NCBI RefSeq assembly: GCF_008180725.1
Contig: NZ_VTEV01000002.1
Span: 92,228 to 156,227, forward strand
Length of the DNA: 64,000 nucleotides
DNA from: Sutcliffiella horikoshii
Lineage (GTDB): Bacteria; Bacillota; Bacilli; Bacillales; Bacillaceae_I
Direction: 5' to 3'
This document shows, piece after piece, positions 34,764-42,832 of this stretch. Both the position numbers and the translations under genes were made by a program. Under the pieces are notes generated by a model that was given only the letters and a program-made list of their open reading frames with translations, searched no databases and had not been told where the DNA came from. Every line of letters begins with the position of its first letter. Within the stretch, counting starts at the first letter, position 1.

Positions 34764-34857
34764 CCTAGCTGGTGATTGGAGCACATGGCGAAGACCCCTT
34801 AGGGAGATAGCGCTAGGTGGAGACCCCACAGGCAAAGCCGAGGAGGCTCCAGCAGTG
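34764..34857. repeat. Truncated copy of the MITE-like repeat
   Basis: Begins CCTAGCTGGTGATTGGAGCA and contains GAGATAGCGCTAGGTGGAGA and GAGGAGGCTCCAGCAG, as in the full copies at 22.7 and 58.3 kb, but stops before CCCCTAGGAAAGCG and lacks both terminal inverted repeats. Confidence 0.75.
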
Positions 34858-34911
34858 TAAATGAAGACAACTTTAATATTGTAAAATTCAAACTATTATA
34901 ATATAATTATA

Positions 34912-34925
34912 TGCAAACGCTTTCA
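34912..34925 (+). promoter_or_regulatory. Strong cre site at the promoter of a small HTH gene
   Basis: TGCAAACGCTTTCA matches the CcpA consensus TGWAANCGNTNWCA at 13 of 14. It lies just downstream of a TATAAT-like -10 (34898-34905 region, in TATTATAATATA), a position that gives repression. Confidence 0.7.
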
Positions 34926-34954
34926 ATTATTAAGAGTTCCAGAGGGGGATTAGG

Positions 34955-35155
34955 GTGAAACATATTGGAAATCAACTAAAGAATGCAAGAACAAGACAAG
35001 AGATAGAAATTGATCAACTTGCGATGCTAACAGGACTGCCGGCAGACACCATCGCTGCAATAGAAGCTGGAACTTTGGATGTGCAGGTATCAACCTTACA
35101 TAAACTCTCTGAAGTGTTACGATGCTCTTTCGCTGTAGGAGATATGTCCATATAA
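34955..35155 (+). CDS. Small XRE-type helix-turn-helix regulator
   Basis: 66 residues, GTG start behind GAGGGGGATTAGG. It is almost entirely one HTH_XRE domain (IGNQLKNARTRQEIEIDQLA, then TGLPADTIAAIEAGTLDV). No effector domain. The cre site at its promoter suggests control by carbon source. It lies alone between the microcompartment operon and an AraC regulator; targets unknown. Confidence 0.8.
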   Translation: MKHIGNQLKNARTRQEIEIDQLAMLTGLPADTIAAIEAGTLDVQVSTLHKLSEVLRCSFAVGDMSI

Positions 35156-35201
35156 CCAAAGGAAAGGAACCGGATGTTTATTCGGTTCCTTTCCTTTGGT
35201 T
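35154..35201. terminator. Perfect 19-bp inverted repeat between HTH and AraC genes
   Basis: Arms AACCAAAGGAAAGGAACCG and its exact complement with a 10-base loop. It begins at the HTH stop codon. The right arm runs into TATAAT (35201-35206), the likely -10 of the AraC gene, and no T run follows. It may act as terminator, operator or both. Confidence 0.6.
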
Positions 35202-35238
35202 ATAATAGATGTAAGAAGACCCTGCTAAGGAGAATAAA

Positions 35239-36174
35239 ATGCATACTTCAGAACAAGAGAAACTGATAAATCAAATAGTAGAATACATAGAAAATAATCT
35301 AGAAAGCTCCCTGAGTCTTGAAGAGCTTGCATCCATCTCTACTTACTCTCCCTTTCACTTTCAACGACTTTTTAAAGCTCATGTTGGGGAAACTCCAGCT
35401 AACTATGTAAAGCGACTTAGAATGGAAAAGGCTGCGCATCTTTTAATATATGAACATAGCATACCTATTACGCAAATTGCGTTCATGAGTGGCTTTACTT
35501 CTCTTTCTTACTTCACAACCTCCTTTCATACATTTTTTCAATGCAGTCCCACTAAATGGAGGGAAGGTGCCTATTTAGAGAGATTCCCACGAGAATATGC
35601 AGATAATAGCAAGAAATCTAAACAGCTTCGCAACATGGAGCAAGAACAGCAGATCATCAAGGGATATAATAAGTTCCAATGGCTCGATCTTGAAAAAGTG
35701 AAGATTATGGAGTTTCCTTTCTGCACAACTGTAAAAAGACAAAATGTCGGCCCATACACACAAGGGATACCCGATGTTTGGGAGAGCGTGTACCATTGGG
35801 GAAAGGCTCGAGATATTATTACGGAAAACACGTTCATGTTTGGGGTGCCTAAAAATAATCCATATATAACTCCAGCGGAAATGAGCCGATATGATTGTCA
35901 TCTAGCTGTAGATGGGTTGATGGATGATACCCTAGTGACCTATCAGTTTAAAGGGGGAAAGCATGTAGTCTATGAGTTCGATGATCCTGTAGATTATATG
36001 GAAAGGAATAGGCTGATAGAGTGCTACTCGGAGCTATACAGCTTTTGGCTTCCTAAAAGCGGATATAAATACTTGGATAACCCTGTGGAACTTATATCCA
36101 TACAACCTAAAAAAGGCAGCTTGGAAGTGGATGTTAAAGTGAAGGCCATTTCATTAGCCATTGAGCCGAAATAA
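35239..36174 (+). CDS. AraC-family regulator with GyrI-like effector domain
   Basis: 311 residues. Residues 1-105 hold two HTH motifs of the AraC type (SLEELASISTYSPFHFQRLF and PITQIAFMSGFTSLSYFTTS). Residues 135-311 look like a GyrI/Rob-type small-molecule-binding domain (VKIMEFPFCTTVKRQNVGPY, then FKGGKHVVYEFDDPVDYMER). Regulators of this build usually sense drugs or small amphipathic molecules. It may control the membrane protein encoded next. Confidence 0.85.
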   Translation: MHTSEQEKLINQIVEYIENNLESSLSLEELASISTYSPFHFQRLFKAHVGETPANYVKRLRMEKAAHLLIYEHSIPITQIAFMSGFTSLSYFTTSFHTFFQCSPTKWREGAYLERFPREYADNSKKSKQLRNMEQEQQIIKGYNKFQWLDLEKVKIMEFPFCTTVKRQNVGPYTQGIPDVWESVYHWGKARDIITENTFMFGVPKNNPYITPAEMSRYDCHLAVDGLMDDTLVTYQFKGGKHVVYEFDDPVDYMERNRLIECYSELYSFWLPKSGYKYLDNPVELISIQPKKGSLEVDVKVKAISLAIEPK

Positions 36175-36205
36175 AAGTAAAAGCGAAAAAAGGAGAATTG
36201 ATAAA

Positions 36206-36598
36206 ATGATGGATTGGTCTGAATGGAATGTTGTTGCAATACTTATAGGTGCTCTTCTGTATGCATTTTATGGAGGAATCTATTACACGTTCATGCTTGG
36301 AAAAAAGAAAGACCCGCAATTCAAACAGACGGAAGGCCCGCTAAAATATATCGTGTCTATAATAATTGCATTTGTCAGCTCCTTTTTAGTAGCATCCTTC
36401 GTGCAGGCGGCAGGAGCAGAAGGCATCCTGAGCGGTCTGATCGTAGGATTATTAATAGGGATAATAATTACTCTAGTCTATTTAAAAAATACATTGTTTG
36501 GTCTGGTAACTAAAAAAGCATTCTATATTGCTGTAGGAGACCATCTCATCATATTCACATTGCTAGGTATGGTTCATGGAGTCATAAATGGCATGTAG
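36206..36598 (+). CDS. Hypothetical four-helix membrane protein
   Basis: 130 residues from ATG 36206 (AAGGAG upstream); the frame also opens inside the AraC gene at 36161. Four membrane segments: WNVVAILIGALLYAFYGGIY, then near residues 45-65, 72-92 and 105-125, with a cytoplasmic loop after the first. I do not recognise a family. Same strand and 31 bases after the AraC gene, so possibly its target. Confidence 0.6.
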   Translation: MMDWSEWNVVAILIGALLYAFYGGIYYTFMLGKKKDPQFKQTEGPLKYIVSIIIAFVSSFLVASFVQAAGAEGILSGLIVGLLIGIIITLVYLKNTLFGLVTKKAFYIAVGDHLIIFTLLGMVHGVINGM

Positions 36599-36605
36599 GG
36601 TAAAT

Positions 36606-36647
36606 AAGCACTATGGCGGATTTTATTCCGGTTTAGTGCTTTTTTAT
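36606..36647 (+). terminator. Terminator after the four-helix membrane protein gene
   Basis: Stem AAGCACT / AGTGCTT with an inner GGCGG-type stem, followed by TTTTTT. Confidence 0.8.
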
Positions 36648-36714
36648 TGTTTATTAACTTATAAAATAATGGAAAGCTGGAATAGTCTTCTGAGTCATTC
36701 TTGTTCGTTGAGAT

Positions 36715-37026
36715 GAAGACCTCAGTGACGAGGAAAAAGGAGGAGAGAGGTTCTCATTGAGGTTATGAAGACCTCGGTGACGAGAAATCTGGAGGAGAGA
36801 GGTCTTCATTGGGGTTATGAGGACCTGAGTGACGAGGAAAAAGGAGGAGAGAGGTTCTCATTGAGGTTATGAAGACCTCGGTGACGAGAAATCTGGAGGA
36901 GAGAGGTCTTCAATGGGGTTATGAAGACCTCGGTGACGAGAAATCTGGAGGAGAGAGGTCTTCAATGGGGTTATGAGGACCTCGGTGACGTGAAATCAGA
37001 AGGAGAAAGGTCTTCATCTCCAATAT
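36715..37026. repeat. Six 52-bp tandem repeats, each a hairpin unit
   Basis: Units start at 36715, 36767, 36819, 36871, 36923 and 36975. Each begins GAAGACCTC or a near match and carries GAGGTCTTC or GAGGTTCTC about 25 bases later, so each unit can fold. Two sequence versions alternate (A, B, A, B, B, then a diverged unit): A has GAGGAAAAAGGAGGAGAGAG and B has GAGAAATCTGGAGGAGAGAG. No frame with a ribosome site runs through it. It is followed by an orphan terminator at 37130. Confidence 0.85.
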
Positions 37027-37129
37027 GAATCTCTTGTTGACAAGGGATTCTATTAAAAAAGTCAAAGATGTGCGCAATGGAAAGATCCGGCCAAGGCCAA
37101 TATTTCAAAGCTATGCGAAAAGCGAGAAA

Positions 37130-37169
37130 ACGTCCCAAGAGATAAGTATCCTTGGGACGTGGTTTTTAG
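37130..37169 (+). terminator. Orphan intrinsic terminator after the 52-bp repeat array
   Basis: Perfect stem ACGTCCCAAG / CTTGGGACGT followed by GGTTTTTAG. No coding gene ends before it on this strand since 36598, which already has its own terminator. It could end a transcript through the repeat array. Confidence 0.75.
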
Positions 37170-37317
37170 TTCGCGTTAGCGATTTTGTTCTAGTGTGTTG
37201 CCGACCTTTCCCTTGCAAAAAGTCCTGTGAAATAAAACTACAAAATAGTAATTGATTTACGAAACTTCATTTAATAAAATCAAAAGTAAGAAATATCTGA
37301 AAATAGAGGAAGCCTAT

Positions 37318-38178
37318 ATGAAAAGAGAACTGATTTTTATCCAAGAAAGTTTGCATACATTCAAACCATCAGAACGAAAAGTAGCAGAATTCATTTTGGA
37401 AAAGCCTGCAGACGTTGTAAATATATCCATTCAGAAGCTTGCTGAGAGTACCCAGGTCAGTGAAGCGACCATTATCCGGCTTTCCCGTTCGCTCCAATGT
37501 AAGGGATTTAAAGAACTTAAATTAAAAATTGCCTATGATTTGGCAAGGGCGAAAGCAGAGAAAAAGCTGGAGGGTTATGAGGATATTCCAAGAGATGACT
37601 CAGTATCTTCTATGATACACTCCGTTTCTCAAAACAATATTCAGGCAATCCATAACACGGTCGGTGTGTTGGATGAAGTAGAGTTAGAAAGGGCCATTGA
37701 ATTAATTTCAAGAGCAAGAATCGTTGCCGTTTATGGAATCGGAGCATCTGGTCTCATTGCCATGGACTTTAAACAGAAGCTAACCCGCATCAACAGATGG
37801 TGTGAAGCGGCCTATGATAAAGATACCCAGGTGACCATTGCTGCCAACCTATCGGAAGCGGATGTAGCATTTGGGGTATCTTATAGCGGTCATACAGAGG
37901 ATATCATCGAATCGCTGAAGGTAGCGAAAGAGAACGGGGCATCTGTGATTACTTTGACAAGGTCAGGGGAGAATCCAACTTCGGCCATTGCAGATGTGAA
38001 GTTGAACACGACAAGCTTGGAGAGAAATGTACGAAGTGGTGCAACGAGCTCCAGAATTGCCCAGCTGAATGTCATCGATATCCTGTTTTTTGGCGTAATG
38101 AAGCTGGATCAAGACCCGAATATCAAAGCGTTGGATAAAACGCGTAAAGCAGTGGAGGCGTCCAAGCGGCATGTATAA
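37318..38178 (+). CDS. MurR/RpiR-family transcriptional regulator
   Basis: ATG 37318 behind AGAGGAAG; the frame is open further upstream. Residues 1-75 are the HTH_6 DNA-binding domain (FKPSERKVAEFILEKPADVV, then AESTQVSEATIIRLSRSL). Residues 120-270 are a SIS sugar-isomerase-like sensor (YGIGASGLIAMDFKQKL, then GVSYSGHTEDIIESL). MurR in B. subtilis senses MurNAc-6-phosphate. The stop overlaps the next gene by 8 bases. The coupled hydrolase resembles the YbbE partner of the B. subtilis mur cluster, but murQ, murP and nagZ are absent here. Confidence 0.85.
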   Translation: MKRELIFIQESLHTFKPSERKVAEFILEKPADVVNISIQKLAESTQVSEATIIRLSRSLQCKGFKELKLKIAYDLARAKAEKKLEGYEDIPRDDSVSSMIHSVSQNNIQAIHNTVGVLDEVELERAIELISRARIVAVYGIGASGLIAMDFKQKLTRINRWCEAAYDKDTQVTIAANLSEADVAFGVSYSGHTEDIIESLKVAKENGASVITLTRSGENPTSAIADVKLNTTSLERNVRSGATSSRIAQLNVIDILFFGVMKLDQDPNIKALDKTRKAVEASKRHV

Positions 38179-39196
38179 AAATTATATCGATAGTTTAATA
38201 GAAAACAAGGAGCTTCCAGGAGCGGTCCTGCATGCGATCAAAAAGAAGCAAACTCTGTGTTACAAAGCAGTCGGTAGCTTTATTGGGGGAGATGCACAGA
38301 ATTATCCCGTAACGGAAAATACTTTATTTGATGTTGCCTCCCTGACTAAAGTGGTGGCAACTCTACCTGCAAGTCTATTGTTGTATAGCCAAGGAGACCT
38401 ACACCTTGAAAAGCAGGTGCAACATTATCTGCCTGATTTCAAACATGAAAAAGTCAAGGTGGAAGACCTACTGACCCACCGTTCCGGGTTGCCGCCAGAC
38501 CTTCCTTATGTGGCAAGGGATGGACAAAGAGATGTGATGGATTTAATCTATCAGACCAAGCTTCAGCAAGAGCCAGGAATAGCTGTTGCTTATAGTGATC
38601 TAGGAATGATTTTATTAGGAAAAATCATTGAGAAAATTGCTGATCAGCCACTTGATTTCTTTACGAAGGAACACATTTTTACACCTTGGGGATTACATAA
38701 CACAGGCTACAAGCTTCCATCAAGCATGAAAGCGATTACTGCTTCAACAGAGAATTTTGGAAATCGCTACATACAAGGAGAAGTTCATGATGAAAAAGCT
38801 TTGCACATGGGAGGAGTGAGCGGCAGTGCGGGGTTATTTTCCACTGGGAAGGATATCGCCAGGTTCGCTAAGCACTTTTTATATCCAGAGGAACAGGATG
38901 TTATACCACCAGACTTAATGCGGATGGCAACTCGCCATAAGCAAAATAACAGGGGACTTGGGTTTGAAGTTTGGAACGGAGAAGGGAATGAGTTATCATG
39001 CGGGCCAAACTGGTCAATAGGTTCATTTGGCCATACAGGTTTCACGGGAACCAGTGTCTGGATTGACCCACGTTCAGAACTAATCGTGGTTTTCCTGACC
39101 AATGCCGTTCATTACGGCAGGTCTACGAACATAAGAACCATCCGAAAAAAATTACACTCGATGATATACTCCTCTGTACGAGGGGAGACTTCATAA
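38171..39196 (+). CDS. Serine hydrolase, beta-lactamase/penicillin-binding-protein class C fold
   Basis: 341 residues. Catalytic Ser-Lys in FDVASLTKVV (SxxK) near residue 59, Tyr in VAYSDLGM (YxN-like, with Asp in place of Asn), and HTG in FGHTGFTGTS near residue 280. No signal peptide is visible, so it may act in the cytoplasm. Similar to YbbE-type proteins of muropeptide recycling clusters. Translationally coupled to the MurR-like regulator, which supports a role in cell-wall fragment turnover. Confidence 0.8.
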   Translation: MYKNYIDSLIENKELPGAVLHAIKKKQTLCYKAVGSFIGGDAQNYPVTENTLFDVASLTKVVATLPASLLLYSQGDLHLEKQVQHYLPDFKHEKVKVEDLLTHRSGLPPDLPYVARDGQRDVMDLIYQTKLQQEPGIAVAYSDLGMILLGKIIEKIADQPLDFFTKEHIFTPWGLHNTGYKLPSSMKAITASTENFGNRYIQGEVHDEKALHMGGVSGSAGLFSTGKDIARFAKHFLYPEEQDVIPPDLMRMATRHKQNNRGLGFEVWNGEGNELSCGPNWSIGSFGHTGFTGTSVWIDPRSELIVVFLTNAVHYGRSTNIRTIRKKLHSMIYSSVRGETS

Positions 39197-39283
39197 ATAT
39201 TCTTAAACAATTTATGGATGGCCTGACAGCCGGAGCTGTGAAATAACGAGGAATGATATATTAATTGTATTAAATAGTTGTTT

Positions 39284-39320
39284 GGCATGCATTCTTAGCA
39301 GGGGTGTATGCCTTTTTAGG
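39284..39320 (+). terminator. Terminator after the serine hydrolase gene
   Basis: Arms GGCATGCA / TGTATGCC (one G-U) with a loop of 14 bases, followed by TTTTTAG. It lies about 90 bases after the stop. Confidence 0.65.
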
Positions 39321-39365
39321 TTAGTTTTGCACAGCTGGTTTTAATTGTATGGACTAACTACTGAT

Positions 39366-39440
39366 TTATAAGCCAAATTTCTAAGTTTATTATCCAACTT
39401 TTCAATTTATTGTCCAAATATTGATTTTATTATCCACTTT
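39366..39440. repeat. Array of TTAT-TCCAA motifs spaced 20-21 bp
   Basis: Four motifs close to TTTATTATCCAA have their CC at 39373, 39394, 39414 and 39434, spaced 21, 20 and 20 bp, in A/T-rich DNA. It follows the terminator at 39284. Motif sequence differs from the arrays at 26.7 and 43.9 kb but spacing is the same. Confidence 0.65.
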
Positions 39441-39576
39441 TACTCATATAAATGCCATTCGACACGAACTAACAAAAAACGACGACCAAAATACCATCCT
39501 CTACCCGCCTTTTCTTCTTAAAGAGGAGAAAGTCCTGGTAAACTTAATCCATTTTCCTGACTTTTCCTTTCATACC

Positions 39577-39602
39577 GTTTGCACCTCTATTTAACAGGGT
39601 AG
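39577..39602 (+). promoter_or_regulatory. Candidate sigma-B promoter of the catalase gene
   Basis: GTTTGC (39577-39582) and GGGTAG (39597-39602) with a 14-base spacer match the sigma-B consensus GTTTAA-N12-15-GGGTAT at 4 and 5 of 6. katE is sigma-B dependent in B. subtilis. Confidence 0.7.
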
Positions 39603-39658
39603 GTAAAAAAGGTATGTCCTTTTTTTACATAATCTAATTTAAGGAGTGGAGCGGCGTA

Positions 39659-41701
39659 GTGAGTAAAAAAGTGAACGAGCAAAGCAAACATGACCAATTA
39701 GAGCAGTATCGTGTAGAGGATGAAGGGAAGACCATGACGACCAATCAAGGAGTCAAGGTCTCAGAGGATGAATTCTCCTTAAAAGCAGGCGAACGTGGAC
39801 CTACCTTAATGGAGGATTTCCATTTCAGAGAAAAGATGACCCACTTTGACCATGAGCGCATCCCGGAGAGAATTGTCCATGCAAGGGGATTTGCAGCCCA
39901 CGGCGAGTTTGAATTATATGAATCAATGGAGAAATATACAAAAGCGAAATTCTTGCAAGACACATCCGTCAAAACGCCTGTATTTGTGCGCTTTTCAACG
40001 GTTGCCGGGTCTCGTGGTTCTGCGGAAACGGTCCGAGATGCACGTGGTTTTGCAACGAAATTTTATACGGAAGAGGGTAACTACGATCTTGTTGGAAATA
40101 ATATTCCGGTATTTTTCATACAGGATGCGATAAAGTTCCCTGATTTAGTACATGCCCTAAAACCTGAACCGCATAATGAGATGCCGCAAGCAGCTTCTGC
40201 TCATGATACGTTCTGGGATTTTATCGCAAATAACCAAGAATCTGCACATATGGTCATGTGGGCAATGTCAGATCGCGCCATTCCGAGAAGTCTCCGGATG
40301 ATGGAGGGCTTTGGCGTTCATACATTCCGTTTTGTAAATGCAGAAGGGAAAGCTCATTTTGTTAAATTCCACTGGAAACCGGTGCTTGGTACCCATTCCC
40401 TTGTGTGGGACGAAGCGCAGAAAATTAACGGAAAAGATCCCGACTTTCATCGCCGAGATCTTTGGGAGTCTATAGAAAATGGAGATTATCCGGAGTATGA
40501 GTTTGGTGTACAGTTACTTGCTGAAGAAGACGAATTCAAGTTTGACTTTGATATTCTTGATCCGACGAAACTTTGGCCGGAAGAAGATGTGCCTGTAAAG
40601 ATTATCGGAAAATTAACATTGAATCGCAATGTCGACAATGTGTTTGCCGAAACGGAACAGGCGGCATTCCATCCGGGCCATGTCGTACCCGGCATTGACT
40701 TTTCCAATGATCCGTTATTGCAAGGGCGTTTATTCTCCTACACGGATACGCAGCTTATTCGACTAGGCGGCCCTAATTTTCACGAACTGCCGATCAACAG
40801 ACCGGTATGCCCGTTCCATAACAATCAACGTGATGGGTACGGCCGCCAAACGATCAATAAGGGCCCGGTAAGCTATCATAAAAACTCATTAGCTTCCAAT
40901 ACCCCAAGACCTGCAAGTGAAGCGGAAGGCGGGTATGTCCATTATCAAGAAAAGGTCGAAGGTAGAAAAGTGAGAACGAGAAGTGACAGCTTCAAGGACC
41001 ATTTTTCTCAAGCGACTTTATTTTGGAATAGCATGACAAAACCTGAAAAAGATCATATCAAACAAGCGTTCAGTTTTGAGCTTGGAAAAGTAAAGAGCAA
41101 AGACGTAAGGCAACAGGTGGTCGACATGTTTGCAAATGTCAGCATGGAGCTTGCAGAAGCTGTAGCGGAAGCAACTAGTGCTACTAAGCCTAGTGGATCA
41201 GGGTCTACTGTGACAAAATCATCACCTGCACTCAGTCAGGAAAATACGGTGAAAAAGCCTGCCACACGTAAAGTAGGAGTTATCATATCTAATGACTTCC
41301 AAGGTAAGGAAGTAGCATCCGTTCTTGAATCCCTGAAAGGGCAAGGAATGCAGCCAGAACTAATCAGTGCCAAGCTAGGAAAGGTGAAAGGTAATGGCGG
41401 TGTCGAGCTAGAGGTGGACCATACATTTCTGACATGTGATTCCGTCTTGTTTGATGCGCTTTACGTGGTTGGTGGGAAAGACGTTGACAAGAAGTTTGAC
41501 CGTGAAACCACCTATTTTGTGGAGGAAGCCTACGATCACTTTAAACCGATTGGCGCTACCCATGATGGTAAGCAATGGCTGGAGAAACTAGAGATTTCCG
41601 GAGCTTCCGGTGTGGTAAGCGTTGATGAACCAGACCAGTTTGTAACAGGCTTTGTCAATGCTGTTTCTGCGCATAGACATTGGGATAGGGAAGAGATTTA
41701 A
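39659..41701 (+). CDS. katE: Large-subunit haem catalase, KatE/HPII type
   Basis: 680 residues from GTG 39659 behind AAGGAGTGGAG. Catalytic His in RIVHARGFAAHG, Asn in DLVGNNIPVFFIQD, haem-ligand Tyr in LFSYTDTQLIRL. The C-terminal 150 residues (RKVGVIISNDFQGKEVASVL onward) form the flavodoxin/GATase-like domain that marks clade 2 large catalases such as B. subtilis KatE. Cytoplasmic defence against hydrogen peroxide in stationary phase and general stress, consistent with the sigma-B-like promoter. Confidence 0.93.
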   Translation: MSKKVNEQSKHDQLEQYRVEDEGKTMTTNQGVKVSEDEFSLKAGERGPTLMEDFHFREKMTHFDHERIPERIVHARGFAAHGEFELYESMEKYTKAKFLQDTSVKTPVFVRFSTVAGSRGSAETVRDARGFATKFYTEEGNYDLVGNNIPVFFIQDAIKFPDLVHALKPEPHNEMPQAASAHDTFWDFIANNQESAHMVMWAMSDRAIPRSLRMMEGFGVHTFRFVNAEGKAHFVKFHWKPVLGTHSLVWDEAQKINGKDPDFHRRDLWESIENGDYPEYEFGVQLLAEEDEFKFDFDILDPTKLWPEEDVPVKIIGKLTLNRNVDNVFAETEQAAFHPGHVVPGIDFSNDPLLQGRLFSYTDTQLIRLGGPNFHELPINRPVCPFHNNQRDGYGRQTINKGPVSYHKNSLASNTPRPASEAEGGYVHYQEKVEGRKVRTRSDSFKDHFSQATLFWNSMTKPEKDHIKQAFSFELGKVKSKDVRQQVVDMFANVSMELAEAVAEATSATKPSGSGSTVTKSSPALSQENTVKKPATRKVGVIISNDFQGKEVASVLESLKGQGMQPELISAKLGKVKGNGGVELEVDHTFLTCDSVLFDALYVVGGKDVDKKFDRETTYFVEEAYDHFKPIGATHDGKQWLEKLEISGASGVVSVDEPDQFVTGFVNAVSAHRHWDREEI

Positions 41702-41717
41702 CATAGTACGCAACAGG

Positions 41718-41756
41718 TAAAAGCAGCCCGATTTGATTAACTGGGCTGCTTTAACT
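41718..41756. terminator. Terminator shared by katE and the HxlR gene
   Basis: Stem AAAGCAGCCC / GGGCTGCTTT with a 13-base loop between two convergent genes. Confidence 0.8.
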
Positions 41757-41766
41757 GTATCTATGA

Positions 41767-42084
41767 CTACATTTCTTTCTCCCCGCATTCCCCAGTTCCC
41801 CACTTACACAACGATTTCATAGTCGGTTGTAGTGTGAGTGCTTCTTCTGTTAGCTCATATTCTACATGCAAGACTTTGCCGGGATATTCCGTTCTTTTTA
41901 CCATACCTAGTTGCTCTAATTCACGAAGCTGATCGGTTAAAACCTTTCGATTAATTTCTGGAATCTCTCTTTCCAATTGGGAAAAGCGTTTAGGACCATT
42001 TTCAAGGGCACAATAAACCTGCGGTCGCCATTTACCACCAATTACATTTAGCGCGCGGTTGACTGGGAAATTTGTCGGTTCCAC
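41767..42084 (-). CDS. HxlR-family winged-helix regulator
   Basis: 105 residues, HxlR pattern: VNRALNVIGGKWRPQVYCAL, then RFSQLEREIPEINRKVLTDQ and VEYELTEEALTLQPTMKSLC. It is divergent from the VOC protein gene, with about 115 bases between. HxlR/YodB/HypR members often sense aldehydes, quinones or disulfide stress through a Cys; a Cys occurs at YCALENG. Likely regulates the VOC gene and perhaps the quinone oxidoreductase beyond it. Confidence 0.85.
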   Translation of the reverse strand: MEPTNFPVNRALNVIGGKWRPQVYCALENGPKRFSQLEREIPEINRKVLTDQLRELEQLGMVKRTEYPGKVLHVEYELTEEALTLQPTMKSLCKWGTGECGEKEM

Positions 42085-42200
42085 ATAAAACAGTCCTTTC
42101 TATATCAAGTCAGTTACCTAAAAGTGCGTACTTTTTTATTCATGCATTATATTTTACCCTATCATTATTAGCAAATTATATTATTTGAGGAGGAAGTACA

Positions 42201-42692
42201 ATGAGATATCCAAGAACGTTTTCACATATAGGTTTATCTGTTCCCAACTTGGAGCAGGCAGTGAAGTTTTATACAGAAGTGATGGGCTGGTACGTCATTA
42301 TGGAACCAGCAGAAGTGGTGGAGGATGACTCTGCAATTGGTGTCATGTGCACAGATGTCTTTGGAAAAGGATGGGGCAAATTCCGCATCGCGCATCTTGC
42401 AACTGGAGACAAAATTGGAATTGAACTATTTGAGTTCCCGGAAAATGAGAAGCCGGAAAACAACTTCGAATACTGGAAGACAGGAATTTTTCACTATTGT
42501 GTTCAAGATCCTGATGTTGAAGGACTTGTAGAGAAGATTGTCGAGCATGGCGGCAAACAGCGCATGCCAATTCGGGAATATTATCCTGGAGAAAAGCCGT
42601 ACCGTATGGTCTACTGCGAAGATCCATTTGGTAATTTAGTAGAAATTTATTCGCATTCATACGAGCTTACTTACTCAGAAGGTGCTTATTAA
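42201..42692 (+). CDS. VOC (glyoxalase/bleomycin-resistance fold) protein
   Basis: 163 residues starting RYPRTFSHIGLSVPNLEQAV. Metal ligands of the VOC fold are visible: His in FSHIGLSV, Glu in GIELFEF, His in GIFHYCVQD and Glu in GNLVEIYSHS. GAGGAGGAAG precedes the start. Function may be a dioxygenase, a glyoxalase-type enzyme or a binding protein; the divergent HxlR gene suggests response to electrophiles or aromatic compounds. Confidence 0.8.
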   Translation: MRYPRTFSHIGLSVPNLEQAVKFYTEVMGWYVIMEPAEVVEDDSAIGVMCTDVFGKGWGKFRIAHLATGDKIGIELFEFPENEKPENNFEYWKTGIFHYCVQDPDVEGLVEKIVEHGGKQRMPIREYYPGEKPYRMVYCEDPFGNLVEIYSHSYELTYSEGAY

Positions 42693-42713
42693 TCGTTCAA
42701 GTTTCTAGCTGGT

Positions 42714-42796
42714 GATTGGAGCAAAAGGCGAAGCCAAGGAGGCTTACGTCAGCCCCTAGGAAAGCGAAACCATTTGCGGAAATCAGCAGCGATGTT
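42714..42796. repeat. Internally deleted copy of the MITE-like repeat
   Basis: Contains CTAGCTGGTGATTGGAGCAA, then GGAGGCTTACGTCAGCCCCT and AGCGATGTTT, with the central GCGCTAGGTGGAGACCCC part missing and no terminal inverted repeats. It lies between the VOC and oxidoreductase genes. Confidence 0.65.
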
Positions 42797-42832
42797 TATA
42801 GAGTATCTATTCAATCTAGGAGGGGAAACAAA

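Noticed and set aside
36715..37026. Possible CRISPR or coding tandem repeat
   Set aside because: The whole 52-bp unit repeats, so there are no unique spacers; frames through it lack start signals and are short.
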